A DNA stretch of 64,000 nt from Acinetobacter zhairuonensis (GCF_022601715.1 NZ_JAKVIM010000009.1:62001-126000), one strand, 5' to 3'; positions 9,453-18,479 are shown, counted from the stretch's first letter. The notes: generated by a model from the sequence alone, not told the origin. Numbers and translations are program-made.

Positions 9453-10006
9453 TTCTCGCTTCAAGTTCTCCTCGTCGACGCGAGCTGCTTCAGCAGCTCG
9501 GTCTAGACTTTTCAATTTATAGTCCCGATATTGATGAAACTGTGTGTGAAGGTGAGTCCGCCGCAGATTATGTGCAGCGTTTGGCTTGTGAAAAAGCGGC
9601 AGCAGTTCAACAATATTTTCCTGATGCCGTAATTATTGCCGCAGATACCAGTTTAAGTGTCGATGGTGCAATTTTGGGCAAGCCAGAATCTAAAGCACAT
9701 GCCTTTGAAATGTGGGTAAAAATATCAGGCAGAAAGCATGATGTATTTTCTGGTGTTTGTGTACGCACATCTGAGCAAATTTCAAGTATAGTGGTTCGTA
9801 CCCAAGTCGAATTTCAAGTATTGAGCCTGAAAGATATGGAAGACTACTGGGCAACAGGGGAACCCGAAGGGAAAGCGGGAGCCTACGCCATTCAAGGGCT
9901 TGCTTCGCGTTATATCCCCCGAATTGAAGGCAGTTATACCAACGTGGTTGGTTTGCCGTTACATGAGACCGTCGAATTATTCAAAGCCATTAAGGTGCTA
10001 AATTAA
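9440..10006 (+). CDS. maf: Maf-family nucleoside triphosphate pyrophosphatase
   Basis: Maf/HAM1-fold protein, 188 residues, from the ATG at 9440 inside the end of mreD. Family motifs are IVLASSSPRRRELLQQLGL at the N-terminus, the YVQRLACEKA segment, IIAADTSLSVDGAILGKP and the EPEGKAGAYAIQG loop. Maf enzymes hydrolyse non-canonical nucleotides such as dTTP/UTP or modified pyrimidines to monophosphates. The gene sits between mreD and rng, as in many gamma-proteobacteria. An open frame extends upstream to 9287 but encodes mreD in another frame, so the later start is right. Confidence 0.95.
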   Translation: MAHIVLASSSPRRRELLQQLGLDFSIYSPDIDETVCEGESAADYVQRLACEKAAAVQQYFPDAVIIAADTSLSVDGAILGKPESKAHAFEMWVKISGRKHDVFSGVCVRTSEQISSIVVRTQVEFQVLSLKDMEDYWATGEPEGKAGAYAIQGLASRYIPRIEGSYTNVVGLPLHETVELFKAIKVLN

Positions 10007-10045
10007 TGGTGAAACAAAAATTTTTATAATGTTTTGAGTCTTATT

Positions 10046-11500
10046 ATGTCTGACGAATTACTGATTAATGTCACACCTATGGAGTGTCGTGTGGCGTTAA
10101 TTGAAAACGGTACGGTCAACGAATTATACGTTGAACGCACGGTGAAGCGGGGTTTAGTAGGCAATATTTATAAAGGCAAAGTGGTTCGCGTCTTGCCAGG
10201 TATGCAGGCCGCTTTTGTTGATATTGGGCTATCTCGGACTGCATTTTTACATATTAATGATATGGTCTGGCCGCGTAACCAGCCGATTCCAAATGTGTTT
10301 GAGCTGCTACAGCCTGGGCAGATTCTGACGGTTCAAGTCATGAAAGATATGCTCGGGACCAAAGGTGCTCGTTTAAGTACGGATCTTTCTATTCCTTCGC
10401 GCTATTTGGTGCTGATGCCTTTTGGTAACCATATTGGCGTATCACAAAGGATTGAATCTGAAGCAGAACGTGACCGTTTACGCTCCATTATTGAGAAAAT
10501 TCAAGCCGAACACGAATTACCGGGTTCTGTGATCGTACGTACTGCTGCGGAAGGGATTGATGAAGCTTCAATTGCGCAGGATATGGCTTATCTAGCGAAG
10601 TTATGGGAATACATTCAGCGCAAACAAAAAAGCATTGCAGTTCCTTCATTAATTTTTGAAGAACTTCCATTACCGCAACGTATCATTCGTGATTTGGCGA
10701 ATGAAAATACTTCAAAAATTTATGTCGATTCACGTGAAATCCATGCCAAGTTGCAGGAGTTTGTCGCTGAATTTGTTCCGAATATTCAAAATCGCTTGAT
10801 TCATTACCCTGGTGAACGTCCGATTTTCGATCTGTACAATGTTGAAGAAGATATTCAAAAAGCATTACAAACTCGTGTTGCTTTGAAGTCTGGTGGTTAT
10901 CTAATGATTGACCAGACCGAAGCCATGACCACCATTGATGTCAATACAGGCTCCTATGTTGGTGGAAGAACACTGGAAGATACCGTGTTCAAAACCAATA
11001 TGGAGGCGACACAGGTGATTGCACGTCAGCTACGTCTACGTAACTTGGGTGGCATCATCATTATTGATTTCATTGACATGCAGGAAGCACAGCATCGTGA
11101 AGAAGTGATGAGTCAGTTTGATCGTATGCTGGAACGCGACCATGCCAAGACCAAGATTACTCAGGTTTCTGAGCTTGGTTTGGTCGAAATGACTCGTAAG
11201 CGCACACGAGAGTCATTAGAACACTTATTATGTGAATCTTGCCCGACCTGTCAGGGGCGCGGTTATGTGAAAACTGCAGAGACGGTATGTTACGAAATCT
11301 TTCGAGAAATCTTGCGATATACCCGAGCTTTCGAGTCACAGAGTGGCTTTACTGTCGTTGCCCATCCATCAGTGATAGATCGACTACTGACGGCAGAGGC
11401 CCCAGCTGTGGCGGATTTGGAGCATTTTATTAATCGTGTGATTAAATTTCAGGTGGAAAATTTATATACGCAAGAGCAATACGATATCATTCTGAGCTGA
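10046..11500 (+). CDS. rng: Ribonuclease G
   Basis: RNase G (CafA), 484 residues from the ATG at 10046; a TTG 12 bases upstream is less likely. It is an endoribonuclease that trims the 5' end of 16S rRNA and helps degrade some mRNAs. The N-terminal S1-like RNA-binding region spans about 30-120 (RGLVGNIYKGKVVRVLPGMQ). Catalytic acidic residues lie in TTIDVNTGSYVGG and GGIIIIDFIDM. The Zn-link cysteines are in CPTCQGRGY. It lacks the long RNase E scaffold tail. It ends the mreBCD-maf operon. Confidence 0.96.
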   Translation: MSDELLINVTPMECRVALIENGTVNELYVERTVKRGLVGNIYKGKVVRVLPGMQAAFVDIGLSRTAFLHINDMVWPRNQPIPNVFELLQPGQILTVQVMKDMLGTKGARLSTDLSIPSRYLVLMPFGNHIGVSQRIESEAERDRLRSIIEKIQAEHELPGSVIVRTAAEGIDEASIAQDMAYLAKLWEYIQRKQKSIAVPSLIFEELPLPQRIIRDLANENTSKIYVDSREIHAKLQEFVAEFVPNIQNRLIHYPGERPIFDLYNVEEDIQKALQTRVALKSGGYLMIDQTEAMTTIDVNTGSYVGGRTLEDTVFKTNMEATQVIARQLRLRNLGGIIIIDFIDMQEAQHREEVMSQFDRMLERDHAKTKITQVSELGLVEMTRKRTRESLEHLLCESCPTCQGRGYVKTAETVCYEIFREILRYTRAFESQSGFTVVAHPSVIDRLLTAEAPAVADLEHFINRVIKFQVENLYTQEQYDIILS

Positions 11501-11502
11501 AA

Positions 11503-11535
11503 TTGTAACAGGATGTCGTTAAACACTTGTTACAA
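11503..11535. terminator. Inverted repeat after rng
   Basis: TTGTAACA (11503-11510) and TGTTACAA (11528-11535) are exact inverted copies starting two bases after the rng stop codon. No good T-tract follows, so a true intrinsic terminator is uncertain; an mRNA 3'-end protecting hairpin is the alternative. Confidence 0.35.
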
Positions 11536-11640
11536 CTGAGATTTTACTTTCGTGCTGGTTTTTTCAATACTAGTCATACCAAGTAGCCAAACTAAATTTC
11601 CATTTATCTGGTGTTTAGTCTTAGCAAGAAGAGGTGTGAT

Positions 11641-11814
11641 ATGAGCATGAGTGAAAAAATTATCAAACAAGGTATTAAGCACGTACTAGATAACAAAACC
11701 GTGCATACAGGTTATATCGTTGACGAACAGGGTAAAGAAACCCAAATTACAACAGCCATGATTCGTTCAGTGTGCCATCAGTTACTGAAACAGTGTCGCA
11801 CTATTAAAGCTTAA
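11641..11814 (+). CDS. Small conserved protein, PA1571-like
   Basis: A 57-residue cytoplasmic protein. The ATG at 11641 has GAGG six bases upstream; an upstream in-frame start at 11611 lacks one. The core GYIVDEQGKETQITTAMIR resembles the short pseudomonad PA1571 family (a VDEQG-E-ITxxMI pattern), a small protein of unknown role; this match is from memory and tentative. It stands alone between rng and the minus-strand wax ester synthase and is followed by a hairpin that includes its stop codon. Confidence 0.65.
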   Translation: MSMSEKIIKQGIKHVLDNKTVHTGYIVDEQGKETQITTAMIRSVCHQLLKQCRTIKA

Positions 11815-11837
11815 GGGGCTCATCTGAAGCCCCTTAA
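11811..11837. terminator. Hairpin after the small PA1571-like gene
   Basis: TTAAGGGGCT (11811-11820) pairs exactly with AGCCCCTTAA (11828-11837) around a 7-base loop, followed by TTTATT. The stop codon TAA is inside the left arm. It lies between convergent genes and may end both transcripts. Confidence 0.6.
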
Positions 11838-11873
11838 TTTATTCTACTTAATTTTTGTCATTCGTTTCGGCGG

Positions 11874-13253
11874 TTAACTTACCGCTTTCAACTTTGGGTT
11901 TTTCACCCCAACAATACTTTCAAAGCGTTGAATTTCTTCTTCTAAATGTGTCAATAAGTTCTGCATTTTCGGCAGGGCAACACGACACGCAGTCAAACCG
12001 ACTTCAAGCTTATCTAAATAACTGGTCATGGTAATATTTAAAGCTTGTCCATCTAATACAATAGAGGCTGGATAAAGCGCATCTAACTTCGCACCATTCC
12101 AATACAATGGCTCACGAGGTCCAGGTACATTGGAAATGACCAAGTTAAAAGCTTGACGTTTCGGCATTAAGCCAGAGGCAATGTTTAAACCTGCTGCGGT
12201 ATAAACAAAAGCACTGTAATTCATAATCTGACTTGAATTCATGCGTTTAAAGCGTTCTTTTGCATTTAAAACACTACGGCGAATAATCTGTAAACGCTCA
12301 AGCGGGTCTTCTTTATGTGTGCCTAAATTTGCCAGAATCATGGTAATACGGTTAGACACTTCCGAATCATCATCACGAATCGAAGCAGGAACCATCGCAA
12401 TGAGTGGTTTCTTCGGTAAGGCATTTTGACTGAGTAAATACTCGCGTAATGCACCCGAGCAGATGGCAAGTACCACATCATTAATGGTGACACTGAGTGC
12501 AGATGCGATATGACGCAGACGATCAAACTCAAACGATTGTGCAGCAAAACGGCGTGAAGAGCTGACACGTTGATTCAAAATACTGCTTGGTGCTTGAAAA
12601 CTTGAAACATAATCGGGATTACGTCCCATGTCATTCATCACAGTTTTGGAGAGCTCACGCATCACAATTGGTGTTGCTTCGACTTGCTGCATCAAACCAC
12701 CGAATATTTTTTTCATGCGGCTGGCTTTTGGTTCTTTTAGTCGTTTGGCACGCGGTCCTTCTACACACCATGGTGGTACTATGCTTTTTGCATTCGGATC
12801 ATGCGACAGTGATTTTTCAACCAGACGCATGCCTGCAATACCATCCACCATGGCATGATGGATTTTAAAGTACATAGCAAAGCGATTACCTTCAATCCCT
12901 TCAATAATATGGCAGGTCCAGAGTGGTTTCGCACGGTCAATCAAGGCGCTATGTTCTTGTGAAATATAGGTGAGTAATTCACGAATCCGACCCGGATGTG
13001 GTAGTGCAATATGGCGGAAGTGATGATCAAGATCAAACTCTTCATCTTCATCCCACAATAACCCATTGAGTTTGTTATTGAATGGGGGAATTGGATTACA
13101 TTTACAATTACGGATATCGGTGACGAGGTCTTGAATGAAGGTCTCTGGGGCATTGTCGGGAATTTGAAAGAGGAATAGTCCCCCAACATGCATCGGTTGT
13201 TGCCGTTTCTCTAAAGACAGAAAAATAAAATCTATCGGATGTAATGGGCGCAT
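11874..13253 (-). CDS. wax-dgaT (atfA): Bifunctional wax ester synthase / diacylglycerol acyltransferase
   Basis: WS/DGAT, 459 residues, almost colinear with the A. baylyi ADP1 enzyme as I recall it, including the start MRPLHPIDFIFLSLEKRQQP. It transfers acyl-CoA to fatty alcohols or diacylglycerol to make wax esters or triacylglycerols, the carbon stores of this genus, at the cytoplasmic membrane and lipid bodies. The catalytic HHxxxDG motif is HHAMVDG at residues 132-138. The conserved NVPGPREPLYWNGA and LNITMTSY segments are present near 365-425. It is monocistronic, convergent with the small gene at 11641, and suggests storage-lipid metabolism linked to the FadL-like porins nearby. Confidence 0.96.
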   Translation of the reverse strand: MRPLHPIDFIFLSLEKRQQPMHVGGLFLFQIPDNAPETFIQDLVTDIRNCKCNPIPPFNNKLNGLLWDEDEEFDLDHHFRHIALPHPGRIRELLTYISQEHSALIDRAKPLWTCHIIEGIEGNRFAMYFKIHHAMVDGIAGMRLVEKSLSHDPNAKSIVPPWCVEGPRAKRLKEPKASRMKKIFGGLMQQVEATPIVMRELSKTVMNDMGRNPDYVSSFQAPSSILNQRVSSSRRFAAQSFEFDRLRHIASALSVTINDVVLAICSGALREYLLSQNALPKKPLIAMVPASIRDDDSEVSNRITMILANLGTHKEDPLERLQIIRRSVLNAKERFKRMNSSQIMNYSAFVYTAAGLNIASGLMPKRQAFNLVISNVPGPREPLYWNGAKLDALYPASIVLDGQALNITMTSYLDKLEVGLTACRVALPKMQNLLTHLEEEIQRFESIVGVKNPKLKAVS

Positions 13254-13387
13254 AATTTTGATTGCCTCACTGCAATTTCTTTGGGTAACTCTTATCTGAG
13301 TTACCTTGTTAGAATTATCAAACTTGATTTGAGTATAGCGTCTTTTATTTACAAAAGTTATGGGTTTATTGGCTTAATCTTCCGAAA

Positions 13388-13417
13388 AAAAAGTCACTGG
13401 AGATTCAGTGACTTTTT
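13388..13417. terminator. Intrinsic terminator of cysH
   Basis: AAAAAGTCACTG and CAGTGACTTTTT form a perfect 12-bp stem with a 6-base loop, just downstream of the minus-strand cysH. It is symmetric and could work in both directions. Confidence 0.85.
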
Positions 13418-13429
13418 CTTGACAAATAA

Positions 13430-14161
13430 TTATTTTAAATTGCCCGCATGTAAACCACATTCTTTATGAGTGGCTTCTTCCCACCACCAGCGGCCTTCAC
13501 GTTCATGCTGATTCGGCAATACAGGACGGGTACATGGTTCACAACCAATTGAGATAAAACCACGTTCGTGTAATGGATTGTATGGAATTTCCATCATACG
13601 AATATAATTCCATACATCTGCACTTGACCAGTTGGCCAACGGATTGTATTTAATCAACTGTTTACCTGGGCCTGAAAAACCGACATCAGATTGAATTACA
13701 GGGATTTCAGTACGTGTACCTGGGCTTTGGTCTTTTCGTTGTCCCGTAATCCAGCCATCTAAAGTCGCCAGTTTTTTACGTAAAGGTTGGACTTTACGAA
13801 TTCCACAACATTCTTTGTGGTCATCTTGATAAAAACTAAACAAGCCTTTTTCATTTACAAGCGCTTGCACGGCTTCTGATTCAGGAAAGCAAATTTCGAT
13901 GGTGATGTTGTAGTGTTTACGCACAGTTTCGATGAATTGATAGGTTTCTGGATGTAAACGCCCTGTGTCTAAGCTGAAAACACGGAAGGGTTTACCCAAA
14001 TTAGCAGCCATATCAATAAGGACAACATCTTCTGCACCTGAAAAAGAAATCGCAATTTCACCTTCTTGATTCAGGGCAAGTTCCAAGATTTCACTTGGAG
14101 ATTTATCTGCATATTCAGATGCAAGAGCATCAATATGATCGACAGTAGGGATAGCAGTCAT
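13430..14161 (-). CDS. cysH: Assimilatory APS/PAPS reductase with iron-sulfur cluster motif
   Basis: CysH, 243 residues, reduces activated sulfate to sulfite in cysteine biosynthesis in the cytoplasm. The PP-loop nucleotide site is [12 protein letters not shown] (39-50). Two cysteine pairs, Cys118-Cys119 (KECCGIRK) and Cys207/Cys210 (GCEPC), are the ligands of a [4Fe-4S] cluster, and Cys235 in KECGLH is the catalytic cysteine. Enzymes with this CC...CxxC set normally use adenosine 5'-phosphosulfate (EC 1.8.4.10) rather than PAPS. The gene is alone, divergent from thrH, with a terminator behind it. Confidence 0.95.
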   Translation of the reverse strand: MTAIPTVDHIDALASEYADKSPSEILELALNQEGEIAISFSGAEDVVLIDMAANLGKPFRVFSLDTGRLHPETYQFIETVRKHYNITIEICFPESEAVQALVNEKGLFSFYQDDHKECCGIRKVQPLRKKLATLDGWITGQRKDQSPGTRTEIPVIQSDVGFSGPGKQLIKYNPLANWSSADVWNYIRMMEIPYNPLHERGFISIGCEPCTRPVLPNQHEREGRWWWEEATHKECGLHAGNLK

Positions 14162-14362
14162 GAGAGTTCCTGGCTATAGGCTTGGATACTTCAAAACCTA
14201 TATTAAAAGATTTTAAAAATATTCTAATTGAATTGAATATTTCTACTTAGCATTAAAAAATAAATGCTTATGAAAAAAATAGATTTAAAAAACAGCAACT
14301 ACAGAATCATAAGTTGATGCTATTATAGTCCAAATTTTTTTCATAGACAGTTGAGGGTAATC

Positions 14363-14980
14363 ATGGAAGTCGTATGTCTTGATTTAGAAGGTGTGTTAGT
14401 TCCAGAAATTTGGATTAACTTTGCAAAAAAAACTGGGATTAAAGAGCTAGAAGCGACAACACGTGATATTCCTGACTACGATGTGTTGATGACGCAACGT
14501 CTGAATCTGTTAAAGCAACATAATTTAGGTTTGGATGATATCCAAGAAGTAATTGCAGAAATGGGTCCATTCCCAGGTGCAAAAGAATTTGTGGAATGGG
14601 TGAGCACGCATTTCCAATTGATTATTCTTTCAGATACGTTCTATGAGTTTGCACATCCCCTGATGCAGCAATTAGGTTGGCCGACCATTTTCTGTCATAA
14701 GCTCGAGACAGATGATCAAGGTATGATTTCAGCGTATAAATTACGTCAACCAGATCAAAAACGTCAGGCTGTAAAAGCACTGCATGGCTTAAATTTCCGC
14801 GTGATTGCGGCAGGCGATTCTTATAATGACACCACAATGCTGGGTGAAGCCGATCATGGTTTCTTGTTCGATGCGCCAGAAAATGTAATTGCTGAATTTC
14901 CACAATTTCCACCCATCAACGGCTATGCAGCGTTAAAAGAAGCGATTCGTAACGCATCTGTACGTGATATTCCTGCTTAA
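14363..14980 (+). CDS. thrH: Bifunctional phosphoserine phosphatase / homoserine phosphotransferase ThrH
   Basis: ThrH, 205 residues from the ATG at 14363, with GAGGG upstream; a TTG at 14351 lies inside that site. It is a HAD-family enzyme that removes phosphate from phosphoserine and can move it to homoserine. HAD motif I is CLDLEGVLVPE with Asp7 and Glu9, motif II is ILSDTFYEF, and motif IV is AAGDSYNDTTML. The order and wording match Pseudomonas ThrH closely. It is a single gene with its own terminator. Confidence 0.95.
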   Translation: MEVVCLDLEGVLVPEIWINFAKKTGIKELEATTRDIPDYDVLMTQRLNLLKQHNLGLDDIQEVIAEMGPFPGAKEFVEWVSTHFQLIILSDTFYEFAHPLMQQLGWPTIFCHKLETDDQGMISAYKLRQPDQKRQAVKALHGLNFRVIAAGDSYNDTTMLGEADHGFLFDAPENVIAEFPQFPPINGYAALKEAIRNASVRDIPA

Positions 14981-14995
14981 GCATAGATATTCAAT

Positions 14996-15030
14996 AAAAA
15001 AAGACGGACTTATGAGTCCGTCTTTTTTTT
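14996..15030. terminator. Bidirectional terminator thrH / FadL-like 1
   Basis: A perfect 15-bp stem, AAAAAAAGACGGACT and AGTCCGTCTTTTTTT, with a TATG loop, between the convergent thrH and the minus-strand fadL-like gene. Confidence 0.92.
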
Positions 15031-15046
15031 ATATAAATTCTATGTT

Positions 15047-16264
15047 TTAGAATTTATAGCCGACATTTAAACCGTAGGCGATAGCATTGTTGTCAGTAAA
15101 TGTTCCTGCTTCAGAATGAGCTCCCGTAACGGCATCTGCATCACCCAACCAGTAATATTTTACGCCTGCACCGATGAAGTAATTTTCAGCAGGAGAGAAG
15201 CGTACACCAGTTCCCACACTCCAGAAGCCTTCTGTTGGACCCAGTGTAGTCACAGGATTGCCTGCACCAGAGTCCCAACCTACAGACACATTAGAACTCC
15301 AACGATCACTGAATTTACGCCCCAAACCTACAGTTGCAGAAATTTGGTCATCTTTATAATCAATCAGGTTAAAGCCATTTGGTTTATTAATACTAGGAAG
15401 TTTACCAACTTCATTCGAAAGTTTGCCAAAGTTATAAGGTTGAACTTTGAAGTTTGACCAGTCTACCCAGCGTACATTGGCAAATGCCACAGTATTTGCC
15501 ATGATGCCTGTTTGAAAATCGATATTGACCGATTGTGGTGTAGTTAATTCAGTTTCACCACTTGAGGCATTTAATGCGGTCATCACACCATCAAGGGTTG
15601 CATTTCCCGTTAAACCTGCAAGCCCAAAATGCTCATAAGCATTCATTTTATGCTTAATTTCAGCACGATAAGTTACAGATGCTTTTAAGGCAATTTCAGG
15701 AATTTGATAAGCAACGCCAGCCAACCAGCCAACAGACTCATCTTCACCTGTTCTAAAATCATAACCATTTAGAACGCTATAGGTTTGGCCACGCAATAAA
15801 ACTGTTCCATCTACCGTTTGATAAACTGCACCTGCATATAAGTTCCAGTTCTCATTTGGCTGGTAACCGACTAATAAATTTAGGTTTTGAGTATCTACAA
15901 CAACTGATGTACCACCGTTAAATGGAACAGGGCGATTCTCTACAAAACCACTATCCCCTGAGTATTCGGCATCAGCACCAAAAGGCTGATCGTAAATTAA
16001 ACCGACAGAGAAATGATCAGTTGCTTGAATTTTTAAAGCTGCATGAGGGAAGTAATAGTCACCAGCCATGTCACCCGTATGATTCCCATTTTTATCTTTG
16101 CCTGATACTTCTGGATCTAATACAGAAATACCTGCTTCAAAGTAGTTTCCTGGTTGCAGAAAAGCTGCAATAGATTGACCAGAACGGTCAAGACCCGCGG
16201 CAAATGTTGATGTAGTAGGAATAAGACTAAGTAAAATTGCTTTTTTGAGCACGCTAAGCTTCAT
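15047..16264 (-). CDS. FadL/OmpP1/TodX-family outer-membrane protein (copy 1)
   Basis: A 405-residue FadL-family beta-barrel, predicted to take up long-chain fatty acids or other hydrophobic compounds. The ATG at 16264 has AGGGA eight bases upstream; the longer open frame to 16351 adds an unlikely second hydrophobic leader. The signal peptide is residues 1-23 (MKLSVLKKAILLSLIP, cut near TFA-AG). Mature start AGLDRSGQSIAAFLQPGNYF and the closing YGLNVGYKF are family-like. A paralogue lies directly behind at 16602-18029 with almost the same start. The gene has its own upstream region and a shared 3' terminator, so the two copies are probably transcribed separately. Confidence 0.92.
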   Translation of the reverse strand: MKLSVLKKAILLSLIPTTSTFAAGLDRSGQSIAAFLQPGNYFEAGISVLDPEVSGKDKNGNHTGDMAGDYYFPHAALKIQATDHFSVGLIYDQPFGADAEYSGDSGFVENRPVPFNGGTSVVVDTQNLNLLVGYQPNENWNLYAGAVYQTVDGTVLLRGQTYSVLNGYDFRTGEDESVGWLAGVAYQIPEIALKASVTYRAEIKHKMNAYEHFGLAGLTGNATLDGVMTALNASSGETELTTPQSVNIDFQTGIMANTVAFANVRWVDWSNFKVQPYNFGKLSNEVGKLPSINKPNGFNLIDYKDDQISATVGLGRKFSDRWSSNVSVGWDSGAGNPVTTLGPTEGFWSVGTGVRFSPAENYFIGAGVKYYWLGDADAVTGAHSEAGTFTDNNAIAYGLNVGYKF

Positions 16265-16601
16265 GGATATTTTCCCTGATATCGCTTTGTAACTAAAAGT
16301 TAAGGGAAGGTAACATAAAATAAAAAAGAGTAAATGCACTACATTGTTCATTCATTGAACTAAGTCATGCACAGAAAGTACTTGAATAGAGTAAAAGTAC
16401 TAATGTTTCGGTTGTATATTTATGATTTTTATATGAAAAATTAGAGTAGTTAATTAAATTTAAGAAATAATTTATAGCCGAACTAAGTGTTTAAATTAGA
16501 GACGCTTACGCGATTTGTTAAAATTGATTGATTGAATTTTGATATTTTTTGCCAAAAAAAGACCATCTCATAAGATGGTCTTTTTGAATCATGCTTTCAA
16601 C
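16265..16601. promoter_or_regulatory. Upstream region of FadL-like 1, with motifs shared with FadL-like 2
   Basis: Gene-free 337 bases. AAGAGTAAATGCACTA (16326-16341) and AATAGAGTAAAA (16385-16396) recur almost unchanged upstream of the paralogue (18153-18168 and 18199-18210). An inverted repeat AGTACTT/AAGTACT (16377-16401) surrounds the second motif. The promoter is likely near 16300-16340 but no convincing -35/-10 pair stands out. The rest is AT-rich apart from the terminator at 16556-16585. Confidence 0.45.
16556..16585. terminator. Intrinsic terminator of FadL-like 2
   Basis: AAAAAGACCATCT and AGATGGTCTTTTT form a perfect 13-bp stem with a CATA loop, 17 bases past the stop codon of the minus-strand fadL-like gene 2. 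Confidence 0.9.
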
Positions 16602-18029
16602 TTAGAAGCGATAACCAAGTTTCAAGCCGTATGCGATCGCATCATTATCAGAGAAGTCGGCGACATATTCGCTGCCCCCAGCTTGAGCGCCAGTCTGTGC
16701 TTTGGCATCACCTAACCAGAAGTATTTCACACCACCAGCAATAAAGGTTGCAGGTGTTGGGCTATACTGAACACCTAGACCAAGGTTCCAGTAACCCTCT
16801 GTTGGACCAAGGGTAGATACAGGGTTACCTGCACCAGAGTCCCAACCTACGGAAACGTTACCCGCCCATTGTTCATTTAATTTACGACCTACACCCACAT
16901 TTGCAGACCATTGGTCATCTGTATACTCTACAAGTGTAAAGCCATTTGGACGATTAACTAATGGACCTACAGCTTCTGCAACTTTGCCAAATTTGTATGG
17001 TGTAATCGAGAAGTCTTTCCAGTTCACCCAACGAACATTAGCAAATGCAACGGTATTTGCCATGATTCCTGTTTGGAAATCTAAGTTAACTGATTGAGGA
17101 GTAGTAATTGTTGTTTTACCATCTTTAATTGCGCTTAAAGTATCTTGACTAACACCAAGACCTGATAAAATGTTTGTTAATGCAGGGAAGTCAAGAATAG
17201 ACAATGACTCCGCTGCGTTTGTGTCATGATCAATTTCAGAACGGTAGGTTAAAGAAGTTTTTAGTGCAATTTCTGGAATTTGATATGCAACACCCGCTAA
17301 CCAACCTGTACCTGATGTTTCTTTAATCGTAGCATCATAGCCATTAAATAAACTATATGCTTGACCACGTAGTGAAACCTGTCCTTTTATCGTTTGATAA
17401 ACACCACCAGCATATAAATTTAAGTTTTTAATAGGTTGGAAACCAAGAACTAAAGATAAACTCTGTGTATCAACTTCTACATTAGTACCGCCAGTACCTA
17501 AATAATTGTTAGCAGCACTGAGACCTGCAGAAAGTTGTTGGAATTGTGGGCTAGCCATCACTTGTTGCTTTGCAGCCGCAAGTGTTGTGTCATTCACAGG
17601 AATATTATTTGCTTGGAGTTGGGCGACTGCAGTTTTAGTTACAATGCCATCGACTGCTGATGCAGAAAGTACTGAATCTGTGCCAGGATTTGATACAAAT
17701 ACGTTATTGCCAGTGTATTCAGCATCTGCACCAAAAGGCTGATCGTAAAGAATACCAAAGGAGAATTTATCAGTAACTTGTAATTTTAATGCTGCACTTG
17801 GAAAGTAATAATCATTCGCCATATCGTCAATATTGCGAGTTGTAGGTGAAGTCCCACTTTCTTGACCCGATACATCTGGGTCAAGTACAGATATACCTGC
17901 TTCAAAATAGTTACCAGGCTGCAAGAAAGCAGACATTGATTGTCCTGAACGGTCAAGTGCCGCTGCAAATGCTCCAGCTGTTGGTAATGCTGCGAGAATC
18001 ATTGCGGTAGTTAGCGCTTTTAATTTCAT
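16602..18029 (-). CDS. FadL/OmpP1/TodX-family outer-membrane protein (copy 2)
   Basis: A 475-residue FadL-family porin, paralogous to the 15047-16264 gene. The signal peptide MKLKALTTAMILAALPTAGA is cut near FAA-ALDRSGQSMSAF. Shared blocks include YFEAGISVLDP, LYDQPFGADAEYTG, LTTPQSVNLDFQTGIMANTV (here TITTPQSVNLDFQ) and VGWDSGAGNPVSTLGPTEGYW. It is about 70 residues longer than copy 1, largely through an insertion at about 125-185 with many Ala/Gln/Val residues, which would lie in an extracellular loop or the hatch region. It probably imports fatty acids or hydrocarbons; substrates cannot be told from sequence. Confidence 0.93.
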   Translation of the reverse strand: MKLKALTTAMILAALPTAGAFAAALDRSGQSMSAFLQPGNYFEAGISVLDPDVSGQESGTSPTTRNIDDMANDYYFPSAALKLQVTDKFSFGILYDQPFGADAEYTGNNVFVSNPGTDSVLSASAVDGIVTKTAVAQLQANNIPVNDTTLAAAKQQVMASPQFQQLSAGLSAANNYLGTGGTNVEVDTQSLSLVLGFQPIKNLNLYAGGVYQTIKGQVSLRGQAYSLFNGYDATIKETSGTGWLAGVAYQIPEIALKTSLTYRSEIDHDTNAAESLSILDFPALTNILSGLGVSQDTLSAIKDGKTTITTPQSVNLDFQTGIMANTVAFANVRWVNWKDFSITPYKFGKVAEAVGPLVNRPNGFTLVEYTDDQWSANVGVGRKLNEQWAGNVSVGWDSGAGNPVSTLGPTEGYWNLGLGVQYSPTPATFIAGGVKYFWLGDAKAQTGAQAGGSEYVADFSDNDAIAYGLKLGYRF

Positions 18030-18089
18030 TCTTTCATCTTCCCTTGAGGTACACGATTTTTTAAGTATGTTTATGTAAAATCTGGAATT

Positions 18090-18110
18090 TTTTGGTAGGT
18101 CCGACCAAAA
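18090..18110. promoter_or_regulatory. Candidate operator (GntR/FadR-type palindrome) upstream of FadL-like 2
   Basis: A 21-bp near-perfect palindrome TTTTGGT...ACCAAAA (only two symmetric mismatches) centred at 18100, 61 bases upstream of the start codon. Within it AGGTCCGACCA carries GGT-N3-ACC, the half-site spacing of FadR-type GntR operators. A CATAAT that could be the -10 box lies at its upstream edge on the minus strand. The binding protein is unknown. Confidence 0.5.
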
Positions 18111-18425
18111 TTATGTTGTTACTCCATGTGACAAAAATATCACAATTAAAATAAGAGTAAATGCTCTAGGAAAACTGGTTAGTTCAAAAAACAATCTAAA
18201 TAGAGTAAAAAACCTATTTTTTACTGCGTGAATTATTATAATTATCTGAATTATAATGATTTATGGTATTAAATTCCAAATTATGAGTCGCAATTTAATT
18301 GGTTGAAAAATAACCAAAACTAGGTATTTATTTTTGATAAAAATGATGTATGTCACTCAAATAATTATAAAAATAAGACAAAATTCATAATAAGTACTTA
18401 TTTTTAATAAGAATTTATTTAATTG
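18111..18425. promoter_or_regulatory. AT-rich upstream region of FadL-like 2
   Basis: No gene. It holds TGTGA-N8-TCACA (18127-18144), which resembles but does not fit the CRP spacing, the two motifs shared with the paralogue (18153-18168, 18199-18210), and a perfect 9-bp inverted repeat AGTAAAAAA/TTTTTTACT at 18204-18225. The remainder to 18425 is strongly AT-rich with no recognised element. Confidence 0.4.
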
Positions 18426-18429
18426 TGAA

Positions 18430-18458
18430 GAGATCGTATAGTTTTTATATACGATCTC
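18430..18458. terminator. Hairpin downstream of ygfZ
   Basis: GAGATCGTATA (18430-18440) and TATACGATCTC (18448-18458) form a perfect 11-bp stem 22 bases beyond the minus-strand ygfZ stop codon. The following T content is weak, so efficiency is uncertain. Confidence 0.55.
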
Positions 18459-18479
18459 GGGTCATATTGGATCAAAAAA

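Noticed and set aside
18127..18144. CRP/Vfr-like site TGTGA...TCACA upstream of fadL-like 2
   Set aside because: The arms are separated by eight bases instead of six, so it does not fit a CRP site; kept only as a note.
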